This document shows positions 46,310 to 54,109 of a stretch of DNA of 64,000 bases, piece after piece; position 1 is the first letter of the stretch, and the number at the start of each line of letters is the position of its first letter. Both the position numbers and the translations under genes were made by a program. The notes beneath the pieces are model-generated. The model worked only from the letters and a program-made list of their open reading frames with translations. It did no database searches and had not been told where the DNA came from. This DNA is from Jonesia denitrificans DSM 20603. Its GTDB lineage: Bacteria > Actinomycetota > Actinomycetes > Actinomycetales > Cellulomonadaceae. Location: contig NC_013174.1 in NCBI RefSeq assembly GCF_000024065.1, positions 186,001 to 250,000 of the forward strand, written 5' to 3'.

Positions 46310-47188
46310 ATGATGGTTCACCTCTCTGTTCGTACTTTGGGCGCTGCGTTGGCCCTCTTCGTTGGTTTGACTGTTTCGTCCTGCGGTCCGACGGGAACTG
46401 CTGAGGGTGCGGTAACGCGACCCTCATCTGTGCCAGTGGTGTCGTATGTGGCACGGGGAGACATTACGTCTGTAGTGACTGCTCCTGTGCAGGCTATTGC
46501 ACAAGTAGAGTTCACTGTTCTTACCCCGGTTGAAGGCAAGGTGCGTTACGCATCAGGAATCAAAGAAGGCACCGTTGTTGAGAAAAACCAGGTTATAGGG
46601 TGGCAAGGTAGCCACGAAATACGCACCCCAGCAGCCGGTGTCATCACAGATTTTCCGGTGGCTGACCTCACCCCCGTACAGCAAGGAATTCCTGCAGTAA
46701 CAATCAAATATCAAGGGTTTGGTGTGCGAGGAGAGGTCCCCCTGGAGTCAGCTTTCATGGTGAACGATTCCCCCCAATCCGCGCGTGTTCAGTTCCCCCA
46801 TGGGCCTGATGTTGACACTTGTACCCCTGTGCCATCTGTGCGCCCCGAGGCAACAGAACTCGACTCTTCAACAACAGAGCTTGATGTTGCAACACTGACT
46901 GTCACATGTCTGATAAAAAAATCAGCCGGGCTCACTGATGGTCTACCTGGGCGTTTAGGGATCACTATTGCGCGGGAAAAAGACACACTCACAGTCCCTA
47001 TCACAGCAGTATCAGGGGTGGTGGGGCGCGGAAAAGTGGCGCTACTTCAAGGGGAAACCCCGGTAACTACAGATGTTGAGCTCGGCATCACAGACGGGAT
47101 CAACATTGAGGTTATCTCCGGGCTATCAGAAGGCGATGCAGTGCTTTTGTATGGACCAACGCTCACCCCGGAGATCACAAACCAATGA
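46310..47188 (+). CDS. MacA/YknX-like adaptor lipoprotein of an ABC export complex
   Basis: 292 residues. Signal with lipobox LTVSSC near residue 25. RGDITSVVTAPVQAIAQVEF, then a lipoyl/barrel-sandwich half (PVEGKVRYASGIKEGTVV, HEIRTPAAGVITDFPV) and a C-terminal beta-barrel (LTVPITAVSGVVGRGKVALL, VELGITDGINIEVISGL) form the periplasmic-adaptor pattern. The long coiled-coil hairpin of MacA is missing, as expected where there is no outer membrane. It overlaps the ATPase gene start by 4 nt. Confidence 0.82.
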   Translation: MMVHLSVRTLGAALALFVGLTVSSCGPTGTAEGAVTRPSSVPVVSYVARGDITSVVTAPVQAIAQVEFTVLTPVEGKVRYASGIKEGTVVEKNQVIGWQGSHEIRTPAAGVITDFPVADLTPVQQGIPAVTIKYQGFGVRGEVPLESAFMVNDSPQSARVQFPHGPDVDTCTPVPSVRPEATELDSSTTELDVATLTVTCLIKKSAGLTDGLPGRLGITIAREKDTLTVPITAVSGVVGRGKVALLQGETPVTTDVELGITDGINIEVISGLSEGDAVLLYGPTLTPEITNQ

Positions 47189-47880
47189 CAAGTAATGTTG
47201 TGTTGCAGGCGTCAGGGTTACGCCGAACACTTCACTTGCCGGGAGGTTCGCAACTCCCCATTCTTCGTGGGGTGGATCTAACCGTCTACGCTGGTCAGTC
47301 GCTTGCTATTGTGGGTCGATCAGGGTCAGGGAAAACGACCCTTCTCTCCCAACTGGGTTTGCTGTCACCGCCTGATGACGGGGTGCTGACCATTCTCGAT
47401 AAGAAGACCAATGAATTAAGTGATTCGGCGCGTGCGGCATTACGCAATGCCTCCCTTGGTTACATTTTCCAGTCGTATTCACTTGTCCCGCATTTCACAG
47501 CGCGTCGAAATGTTGAACTCCCGATGCGATACGCGACCCGGGTTTCGCGGTTGGACAGGAAGGAACGTGTCTCTCACGTTCTTGAGCTGGTTGGACTCGC
47601 TGAGCGCGCACAGTCAAAACCGCGGCATCTATCTGGGGGAGAGCAGCAGCGTGTTGCTATAGCGCGGGCCCTCGTGCACAATCCTGCGCTGATCCTTGCT
47701 GACGAACCCACTGGGGCGCTTGACACGACAACAGCTGATACTGTGCTCGACATTCTCCAACGGGCAACTCAAGCGCAAGGCGCCGCACTGATTGTTGTTA
47801 CCCATGACCCTGCCATCGCGAACCGTATGGACAGGCGGGCCGTCATGCATGACGGCAAGCTCACTGAGGAGTGTGGATGA
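47185..47880 (+). CDS. ABC transporter ATPase, MacB/LolD/YknY type
   Basis: 231 residues. Walker [12 protein letters not shown]-loop [20 protein letters not shown], signature [15 protein letters not shown], Walker [14 protein letters not shown], switch VVTHDPAIA. The Q-loop and ADEPTGALD wording are diagnostic of the MacB/LolD family, which moves substrates mechanically from the outer face of the membrane. Its stop overlaps the permease ATG (ATGA). Confidence 0.93.
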   Translation: MTSNVVLQASGLRRTLHLPGGSQLPILRGVDLTVYAGQSLAIVGRSGSGKTTLLSQLGLLSPPDDGVLTILDKKTNELSDSARAALRNASLGYIFQSYSLVPHFTARRNVELPMRYATRVSRLDRKERVSHVLELVGLAERAQSKPRHLSGGEQQRVAIARALVHNPALILADEPTGALDTTTADTVLDILQRATQAQGAALIVVTHDPAIANRMDRRAVMHDGKLTEECG

Positions 47881-49070
47881 TCCGTAATGTTGGTCATGCC
47901 CGCGATGACATGATCTCCCATCCAATACGCAATATGCTGGCTATTTTTTCTGTTTTCATCGGTGTTTTATCAGTCGTCGCAATTATTACGGTCGCGGGGG
48001 TGACAAAAGAGGTTTTCCTTGCCGCATCTGAGCAACGTTACGGGCGCTTGACCACCATGCACACCCAACTCGATGGTCCGCTACCAGTCGTTGAACAGAT
48101 AGTTCGTTCTGTCAAAGCTGCGCGGATAGCGGCGCCTGGGGCAGCTGTGGTCATCACAGCTACAACCTCGGAGTCGACCGGTTTTTCACCAACAACAAAT
48201 GGGCCGCATTACGCGCCGTTTATTTTTGTCGACACGACTTTTGTTGCCGGTGACCTCACCCAGGTGAAGCGGCTGCCGATCCTCCACGGGCGATGGATTT
48301 CTCAAGAACACACGATCCCGGTTGAAATCGTCATCAATGAGGCTGCTCAAGGACTTTTAGGTGTCGTGGGAGGCACCCCCGTCCTGTCATTTGGGTCAGG
48401 ATCACCGCCAGTCGCCACGCTCACGGTTGGTGTCGTTGCTGACGGTGAAAGCACACCGAAGATTTACGTTTCGCTTCCTGCCGTGTTGACGATTCGGGAA
48501 CAGATTTCCCCAAGTTTGAGCGCATCTCTTGTTGTTCACCACCCGACTGCGACTCGCACAATGTTTGAAGAACTCACAACGCGCACAGTAGGTCTCCTGG
48601 GAATGACGCATGACCCTCAAGGGCTTAACCGACTCGATCAGGTTGATGACCTTCTCCTGCAATTGAAAAGCCAGCAACAAGGGTTCCTTATCGCAGCTGT
48701 TGTTGCGCTTTTCGTGTCAGGTCTTGGCATTCTCAACATTGGTTTATCTTCTGTGCGGGAGAGGTCCCACGAGTTTGTCGTGCGGCGGGCGCTCGGTGCC
48801 CGCCGCAGTGACCTCACGTGGCAAGTTCTCCTGCATTCGCTGGGTATCGGGGTCATCGCATCGGCGCTTGCGGTAACAACTGTCATCGTTGGCGTTCACC
48901 TGTGGGTGCCGAACCTTATTGCTCAGAACTCTGCGATCATTCCGCCAGGTGTGCCGTGGGAGGCTGTGCTGTGGGGGCTGGTTGCCGCAAGTGCAACGAC
49001 CCTCCTCGGAGCTCTCGCACCTGCCGTTGTCGCTTCTCGCCTCAATATGGCAGATGCGCTTCGGGCGTAG
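47877..49070 (+). CDS. FtsX/MacB-type ABC permease
   Basis: 397 residues from ATG 47877. One N-terminal helix (NMLAIFSVFIGVLSVVAIIT), a ~210-residue extracellular domain, then three helices with the FtsX signature region (ERSHEFVVRRALGARRSDL). Four-helix MacB topology. With the adaptor and ATPase it forms a complete MacAB/YknXYZ-like complex. In Bacillus, YknWXYZ protects against the SDP peptide toxin, so self-resistance or export of the cassette peptide is plausible. Confidence 0.9.
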   Translation: MIRNVGHARDDMISHPIRNMLAIFSVFIGVLSVVAIITVAGVTKEVFLAASEQRYGRLTTMHTQLDGPLPVVEQIVRSVKAARIAAPGAAVVITATTSESTGFSPTTNGPHYAPFIFVDTTFVAGDLTQVKRLPILHGRWISQEHTIPVEIVINEAAQGLLGVVGGTPVLSFGSGSPPVATLTVGVVADGESTPKIYVSLPAVLTIREQISPSLSASLVVHHPTATRTMFEELTTRTVGLLGMTHDPQGLNRLDQVDDLLLQLKSQQQGFLIAAVVALFVSGLGILNIGLSSVRERSHEFVVRRALGARRSDLTWQVLLHSLGIGVIASALAVTTVIVGVHLWVPNLIAQNSAIIPPGVPWEAVLWGLVAASATTLLGALAPAVVASRLNMADALRA

Positions 49071-49260
49071 GAGAACTGATCGATGGATACCCACACTTCG
49101 CAAACCTGTCACCTAAAGCCTGTTGTGCAAGGAGTTGCACCTCACCAGTTCGCTCAATATCGACTATGCCGTATTGGGTTGCTGCTTCGTCGCGTATAGG
49201 GATTACCTCCGGCATCGAAATCCCTTGGAGCAGGGGGCGAAGGTGCGAAGTAATACATAG

Positions 49261-49317
49261 CAATAGTTCCCGCAGGGAAACTATTGGGCGAAGTGGAAGT
49301 ATGCCCGATTCTATACT
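49261..49317 (+). promoter_or_regulatory. cassette B promoter region with shared element inside an inverted repeat
   Basis: CAATAGTTCCC (49261-49271) and GGGAAACTATTG (49275-49286) form an inverted repeat with one extra base, overlapping the 17-bp element identical to that of cassette A. TATACT at 49312-49317 is a good -10 box; the -35 position is poor. The spacing from element to -10 is 36 nt here and 37 nt in cassette A, which fits one shared activator. Confidence 0.65.
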
Positions 49318-49356
49318 TGCGAGGCATGTGTGTTGATGGTTATGCTTAGATCGCGC

Positions 49357-49615
49357 ATGGAGCTCTCTAAGCATTTGAAGGGGAGTCGTGTGGCAGCTAT
49401 TTCAACCGAAATTGCTCTGTGATGGCAAGTCGGCTAGCTACTGTAATCCTGCGACAAAATCGGGCCGTGTCCAACTATGGGTTGACCAAAGTTCGCAGAC
49501 AGACTATTCCGGTCCGTTTAAGCCGGTTACTGCAAAGAAGAAATACTCTCCGCTGGACAGCAACGAGGCTCGCTGGGGCGTGCGGAGTGCGGAAGTGAAC
49601 TGGCGTAGTAAATAA
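49357..49615 (+). pseudogene. broken secreted-peptide gene of cassette B
   Basis: ATG 49357 opens MELSKHLKGSRVAAIST and stops at a TGA after 21 codons, just where a signal peptide should become hydrophobic. A different frame then runs from GTG 49388 to TAA 49615 (75 codons), encoding CDGKSASYCNPATKSGRV, LWVDQSSQTDYSGPF and ending EVNWRSK. The arrangement looks like a signal peptide and mature peptide separated by a deletion or frameshift. The 75-codon frame could still be expressed from GTG 49388 (AAGGGG upstream) but would stay in the cytoplasm. Confidence 0.55.
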
Positions 49616-49635
49616 GACTGATTTGGTGCCCACAT

Positions 49636-50397
49636 ATGCATATTAGTGCAGCGCGACTGGCGCATAGCTACGGTGGTCACAACGTGCTAGGGCCCCTGGA
49701 TGCAACATTTGGTCCAGGGGTTACTGGTGTGTTGGGGCCAAACGGGGCAGGGAAGAGTACCCTGCTGCGGATTATTGCCACTGCGACGCGGCCTAGTGTC
49801 GGTAGATTGCAGTTCGACGGGCAAGAGCTCAGGGGTGTCAGATCGATACGACAGGCTCGCACCACCATTGGGTACCTGCCCCAAGACGTGGCGTTCTATC
49901 CGGACTTTACGGTTGAGGATGCTATTCACTACGCAGGTTGGCAGCGAGGGGTCTCACGCCATCAGCGCCGAACACAGGTGCCTGAGATCGTCGCTGAGGT
50001 TGGGCTTGCCGACCAAACCACAGTTCCTGTCAAAAAGCTATCTGGAGGTATGCGGCAACGTGTAGGGCTCGCATCCGCCCTCATTGGTGACCCCCGCATT
50101 CTTCTTCTTGATGAACCCACAGTGGGGCTGGATCCCGCTCAGCGGCTCGACTTTCGGGCCGCTATCCGCAGGAGGCCACACGCAACGACAATCGTGTCGA
50201 CACACCTTGTTGAAGAGGTTCGTGCACTGTGCGACCGAGTGCTTGTCGTCAACAAAGGGGCGGTACTTTTTGACGGAACCCCTCAGGAACTTGCACAGCT
50301 AGGCGACCAAATCCCCGTCGACGCGCAGGATATGGGGGACAGCCCCATGGAACGTGGATACATGGCAGCTCTACACCCAGGGGTGCTGCGTGGGTAA
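49636..50397 (+). CDS. ABC transporter ATPase of cassette B
   Basis: 253 residues. Walker A VLGPNGAGKSTLLR, Q-loop GYLPQDVAFYPDFTVEDAI, signature KLSGGMRQRVGLASAL, Walker B RILLLDEPTVGLDP, switch IVSTHLVEE. It belongs to the CcmA/NatA type, which pairs with membrane-only permeases, unlike the MacB-type ATPase of cassette A. The start lacks a clear ribosome site. Its 3' end overlaps the permease start by 8 nt. Confidence 0.9.
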   Translation: MHISAARLAHSYGGHNVLGPLDATFGPGVTGVLGPNGAGKSTLLRIIATATRPSVGRLQFDGQELRGVRSIRQARTTIGYLPQDVAFYPDFTVEDAIHYAGWQRGVSRHQRRTQVPEIVAEVGLADQTTVPVKKLSGGMRQRVGLASALIGDPRILLLDEPTVGLDPAQRLDFRAAIRRRPHATTIVSTHLVEEVRALCDRVLVVNKGAVLFDGTPQELAQLGDQIPVDAQDMGDSPMERGYMAALHPGVLRG

Positions 50398-51655
50398 AGT
50401 AGCCCTCCGATTTGTCTTCAGCCCCCTCACTCTCAGTCTTGTACTTTGCGCGGTCACCCTTCAATGGGCGATTTCAACGTGGTGGATGAACGGCATGTGG
50501 GTCACCAACTGGCCAAGTGCGAGCGTTGCGGTCCAAGTCGCTTCTTATGCGGTTGCACCCCTTTTTGCGGCGGTAATTGCCTACAGTGAAAGCCGCTCTC
50601 ATGAGCGGGGATGGCAACACGGTGACGCAACATCGTCACGTGCCCTAGGTACGCTGACAACCGTCCGACTTCTCGTGTGGATGGGAGTCGCAACTATTGT
50701 GGTTGGCGCTTCTGTCGCTGTGACGGTGACGAAAACGTTGCCACACGTGGGTGGAGGTAGCCTGCAATTGTCCTACGCGTTGCTCTACCTGTGTGGGCTT
50801 GGCTACGCCATCACTTTTGCTACTGTTGTCGGTATAGTTATTCGGCCATCTTGGCTTGCGGCTCCACTGTCTGCTGGCGTCGTTTTCTTCACCTGGACAA
50901 TGACCACTGACGGACGCGGAGCCACCTTCAACCAGTTGGGCGCGTACCCGTTTGAACAGTTGTCCACAACCAAACTGTGGCTACTCGTTCTCGGTGCAGT
51001 CTTTGCTTTGTTCACGGCCGTACGATGCGTCATATGGTTGACATCGCGTTCGCGCAACGGGTACGTGACAGGCCATTCAATCATTCCCTGGGTAGTAGCA
51101 CTTGCAGGTGTGGGGCTCATGGCGAACATGACAGGTAACATCGTGGTTCCACGCACATCAGCTACGCCGCCCGTGTGTGTGGGCGAGGACTTCGCCGTCT
51201 GTGTGTGGGAAGAAAACTCCGCCTACATCAGTGACATTGAAGGGCTGATGTCACGAGGCGCAACGTTGCCCGGATCATGGTCACTACCCAGCACTGAACT
51301 CAATGAACGAGGGTTACCGAACGCAGACGAAACAGGTTTCTACCTCATCGAAGGGTCCATGTGGTCCATTACTCCAGCAATAGCATCGGCCATCATGGAA
51401 TCAAGTAGCACAATCACCGTTCCTGACCATATGAGCGATGAGGAACTCACTCGTTGGAGTGAGTTGTACTCCAACGAGGCCCTGTGGCTTGAAGCGCGAC
51501 TCATTGGTACCTCCACAGTCCGTCAATCAGTTGCACCACCCGGGGTCGACATCAACGAAATGAACAGAGTCCTTTCCTTACCAGATAACCTCCAAGCCCA
51601 ATGGGTAAACAGCATCCGTCAAGAACGGGTAGAGCTACAGGAGACTGACTCGTGA
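50390..51655 (+). CDS. ABC permease-like membrane protein with a C-terminal extracellular domain
   Basis: 421 residues from GTG 50390. Six or seven hydrophobic segments lie within residues 5-245. A ~175-residue outside domain follows, opening with PPVCVGEDFAVCVWEENSAYI, whose two cysteines probably form a disulfide, and containing the helix LPDNLQAQWVNSIRQERVEL. This hybrid layout is not that of a standard ABC-2 permease. The soluble domain may bind the cognate peptide. The stop overlaps the next start. Confidence 0.8.
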   Translation: MGKVALRFVFSPLTLSLVLCAVTLQWAISTWWMNGMWVTNWPSASVAVQVASYAVAPLFAAVIAYSESRSHERGWQHGDATSSRALGTLTTVRLLVWMGVATIVVGASVAVTVTKTLPHVGGGSLQLSYALLYLCGLGYAITFATVVGIVIRPSWLAAPLSAGVVFFTWTMTTDGRGATFNQLGAYPFEQLSTTKLWLLVLGAVFALFTAVRCVIWLTSRSRNGYVTGHSIIPWVVALAGVGLMANMTGNIVVPRTSATPPVCVGEDFAVCVWEENSAYISDIEGLMSRGATLPGSWSLPSTELNERGLPNADETGFYLIEGSMWSITPAIASAIMESSSTITVPDHMSDEELTRWSELYSNEALWLEARLIGTSTVRQSVAPPGVDINEMNRVLSLPDNLQAQWVNSIRQERVELQETDS

Positions 51656-52293
51656 TTGCCGATGGGTGGCGTTACGTGCGTGCACACCGACTCACTGTTA
51701 CATGGATGTGGGTGGCGGCCCTCCTTTTCAGCCAATACCTCACCGCTGACCGGGTTCTTGCTATCCCAGGAATTGATGCGGGCGTCCACATCCCCTTCCG
51801 ATTTGTGCTCGTCGGCATTATGGCAATGGTCGCGCTGGGGGCATGTGACGCACGAGTCGCGGAACCGCAATGGAACGACACTGGTGCCGTCAGCCGTTGG
51901 AACACGAACTACATCGTGTTTCTCACTATCGCTGGAAGCTCACTGATCTTCGTTGTGGAAATCGTGGCAGGTCAATCTGATCCACAAGTATTCCCACGTC
52001 TCTACCTGACACTGTGTGGTGTGGGGATCATCGCAGGTGCGCTCGTACGGTTCGCAGTGGCTTGGGTGCCAGTCCTTGTGGCACTCCTGGCGCTCACCTT
52101 TTTCACCAGCTTCAACGGCGGCGGTCAGTGGTGGAATCTAGGTGGCCCGCCAGTCAACAATGCACTCTCTTGGGCTTTCGCGTTCGCAGTATGGGGGTTG
52201 GGACTGGCACTGTGGCTACTTGTTCGGCGCCCATGGGTGTCAACGGCTGACGCTCTTCGTGGTGGACGGCAGGGGAGCATTGGTGGTGCGTGA
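51652..52293 (+). CDS. membrane protein, last gene of cassette B
   Basis: 213 residues from GTG 51652, coupled to the previous stop. About six helices with small loops (TVTWMWVAALLFSQYLTADR, FRFVLVGIMAMVALGACDA, WAFAFAVWGLGLALWLLVRR). It is probably the second transmembrane subunit for the cassette B ATPase. I recognise no family. Confidence 0.78.
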   Translation: MIADGWRYVRAHRLTVTWMWVAALLFSQYLTADRVLAIPGIDAGVHIPFRFVLVGIMAMVALGACDARVAEPQWNDTGAVSRWNTNYIVFLTIAGSSLIFVVEIVAGQSDPQVFPRLYLTLCGVGIIAGALVRFAVAWVPVLVALLALTFFTSFNGGGQWWNLGGPPVNNALSWAFAFAVWGLGLALWLLVRRPWVSTADALRGGRQGSIGGA

Positions 52294-52299
52294 GTTGGT

Positions 52300-52572
52300 G
52301 GTGGGTAGAGTTTCGGTGGTGAGGGTGAGCGCTTCGAACCAGGTGAGTGCGGTCAGTGCTGCGAGGACCTAGAACACGGCGCGCCAGCCGAGGGTGGGGA
52401 TGATGATTCCACCAGCGAGGGGCGAGTGCTGCGGCGACAGCGGCGAGCATGGCGAGGAATGTGCCGAGGAGCAGTGGTCGGCGGCGTCCGAGTGTGTCAG
52501 ACAGTGGGCCGATGATGAGCTGCCCAACGGCGAGGCCGACGAGGTAGGTGGTCATGGACAGTTGCACCCCAC
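52300..52572 (-). pseudogene. fragment of a Bcr/CflA-type MFS drug transporter
   Basis: On the minus strand QLSMTTYLVGLAVGQLIIG followed by PLSDTLGRRRPLLLG is the TM2-loop motif of Bcr/CflA pumps. After AAALAP the frame shifts: the homologous LAGGIIIPTLGWRAVF continues in another frame, with about 50 residues missing between. It then meets TAG at 52371-52369 where the family has Trp. ETLP, typical of the family, follows. Both ends of the gene are gone. Confidence 0.8.
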
Positions 52573-52726
52573 CGCCTACGCCCTCGACCAACACCTCGCC
52601 ATCGCCGCCGCTTGGTCAGGCGCAATCGACCACGGGATCGACAAACTCACCCCCCACCAACAACAAGCGCTCGCCGATGCCCGCCAAGCGTTCATCGCCC
52701 TCGACGCAGCCCTCCGCGACCGGTAA
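52556..52726 (+). pseudogene. 3' fragment of an unidentified gene
   Basis: The frame HGQLHPTAYALDQHLAIAAA followed by DHGIDKLTPHQQQALADARQ and ending LDAALRDR has coding character. It has no start of its own: upstream it runs antisense through the MFS relic. The two fragments join at about 52555-52572, marking a recombination or deletion point. Confidence 0.55.
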
Positions 52727-52744
52727 AACACCGCACACAACAAT

Positions 52745-52775
52745 GGCGTGCACCCCACACCACGGGGTACACGCC
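52745..52775. terminator. stem-loop terminator
   Basis: GGCGTG-C-ACCCC and GGGGT-A-CACGCC (11 pairs, one mismatch) around a 7-nt loop, between the scar region and the 3' end of the convergent amidohydrolase gene. Confidence 0.75.
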
Positions 52776-52808
52776 ACACACCAACAACGCGGGTGTTGAC
52801 GAGGTCAG

Positions 52809-54020
52809 TTAGAACCGTTCAGAACGCTCCGCAATGATTGCGCTATGCGTGTCCTCATTCCACGTATACACCAGATCGCCGTCAATCACGACGTGTTCAA
52901 CCCGCTGATGAACATCCAGCGGGTCACCTGACCACACCACAACATCGGCGTCCTTGCCAGGCTCCAACGAACCAATGCGGTCATCCAACCCCAAGAAACG
53001 AGCCGGATTAATCGTCATCGCCTCCAACACTGTTTGACGCGGCGCCCCCTCACGCACAGCCATCGACCCCTGAGTAATCAACAAATTAATCGGCACCACC
53101 GGGTGATCAGTGGTGATAGCAAGCCGCACACCAGCAGCAGCCATATCCGCAAACTGGCGAACACTACGATCACGCAACTCCACCTTGGACCGTGAGGTAA
53201 TAATCGGCCCAAAAATCACCGGAATGTCCTTCTCTGCCAAAACATCAGCGATCTTGCCACCCTCAGTACCGTGATTCACCACCAACCGGTACCCAAACTC
53301 CTCAGCAAGACGAATCGCGGTAACAATGTCGTCATGACGGTGCGTGTGCTGATCCCACACCAACTCACCCTCCAACACGCGCACCAACACCTCAAGGTCC
53401 AGGTCACGGTCAAAAGGTTCGTCCTTCATCGCAGCCGCATCACGCTTCGCCCGGTAATTCTGCGCCTTCACAAACGCCTCACGCAGCACAAACGCAACAC
53501 CCAACCGGGTCGATGGCATCTTGTCCTTACCGCCATACACCCGCTTCGGGTTCTCCCCCAGAGCAGACTTCACTGACACCTCAGGCGCAATGACCTGCTC
53601 ATCAATGGTGCGCCCACCCCACGTTTTCAACGCCACCGACAACCCGCCAATGACATTGCCCGATCCCGGCTTAATGACAGCAGCGGTCACACCACCAGCG
53701 AGTGCGTCGCGGAAACCCTCATCTTCAATGTTCACCGCATCAATCGCCCGCACACCAGGAGTCGTCGGGCGAGTCATCTCATTAGTGTCATTCCCAGCGG
53801 GACCGTTGGCTTCTTCTTGGATCCCGATGTGTCCGTGGGCTTCGACCAGGCCGGGCAGTACCCATTGCCCGCGGGCGTCGATGATGGTGGTGTTGTCGGG
53901 GATGGTGATGTCAGTTCCGACGGCAACGATTTTTCCGTCGGAGATGAGAACGGTCCCATTGTCGATGTCGGGACCGGTGATAGGAACAACTTTTCCGTGG
54001 ATGATGGCGATGTCAGACAT
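52809..54020 (-). CDS. amidohydrolase (imidazolonepropionase-like)
   Basis: 403 residues from ATG 54020 with GGTTGGAGG upstream; a TTG at 54029 is an alternative. It is a metal-dependent TIM barrel with a small beta-sandwich: IIDARGQWVLPGLVEAHGHIG carries the His-x-His metal site, then LVWDQHTHRHDD, RLVVNHGTEGG, LAITTDHPVVP (the barrel Asp region) and SLEPGKDADVVVWSGDPLD. Substrate unknown; proximity to nagA suggests a deacetylase or peptidase-like role, but this is weak. Confidence 0.88.
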   Translation of the reverse strand: MSDIAIIHGKVVPITGPDIDNGTVLISDGKIVAVGTDITIPDNTTIIDARGQWVLPGLVEAHGHIGIQEEANGPAGNDTNEMTRPTTPGVRAIDAVNIEDEGFRDALAGGVTAAVIKPGSGNVIGGLSVALKTWGGRTIDEQVIAPEVSVKSALGENPKRVYGGKDKMPSTRLGVAFVLREAFVKAQNYRAKRDAAAMKDEPFDRDLDLEVLVRVLEGELVWDQHTHRHDDIVTAIRLAEEFGYRLVVNHGTEGGKIADVLAEKDIPVIFGPIITSRSKVELRDRSVRQFADMAAAGVRLAITTDHPVVPINLLITQGSMAVREGAPRQTVLEAMTINPARFLGLDDRIGSLEPGKDADVVVWSGDPLDVHQRVEHVVIDGDLVYTWNEDTHSAIIAERSERF

Positions 54021-54067
54021 GACCTCCAACCTACCTGGGGCGTGTGTCGATCCGGTAACCTGAAACT

Positions 54068-54081
54068 GACCTGGGGAGGTC
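54068..54081. promoter_or_regulatory. inverted repeat upstream of nagA
   Basis: GACCT-GGGG-AGGTC between the divergent amidohydrolase and nagA genes, 28 nt before the nagA start. It is a candidate operator; the regulator is unknown, and it does not match the ROK-gene palindrome at 61843. Confidence 0.35.
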
Positions 54082-54109
54082 GGTGTTCACCACAGAAAGG
54101 TGTCACGTT

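Noticed and set aside
52154-52594. A single 146-residue transporter protein on the minus strand.
   Set aside because: Only the first ~60 residues match an MFS transporter; the rest is frameshifted and antisense to the end of cassette B, so it was called a relic.
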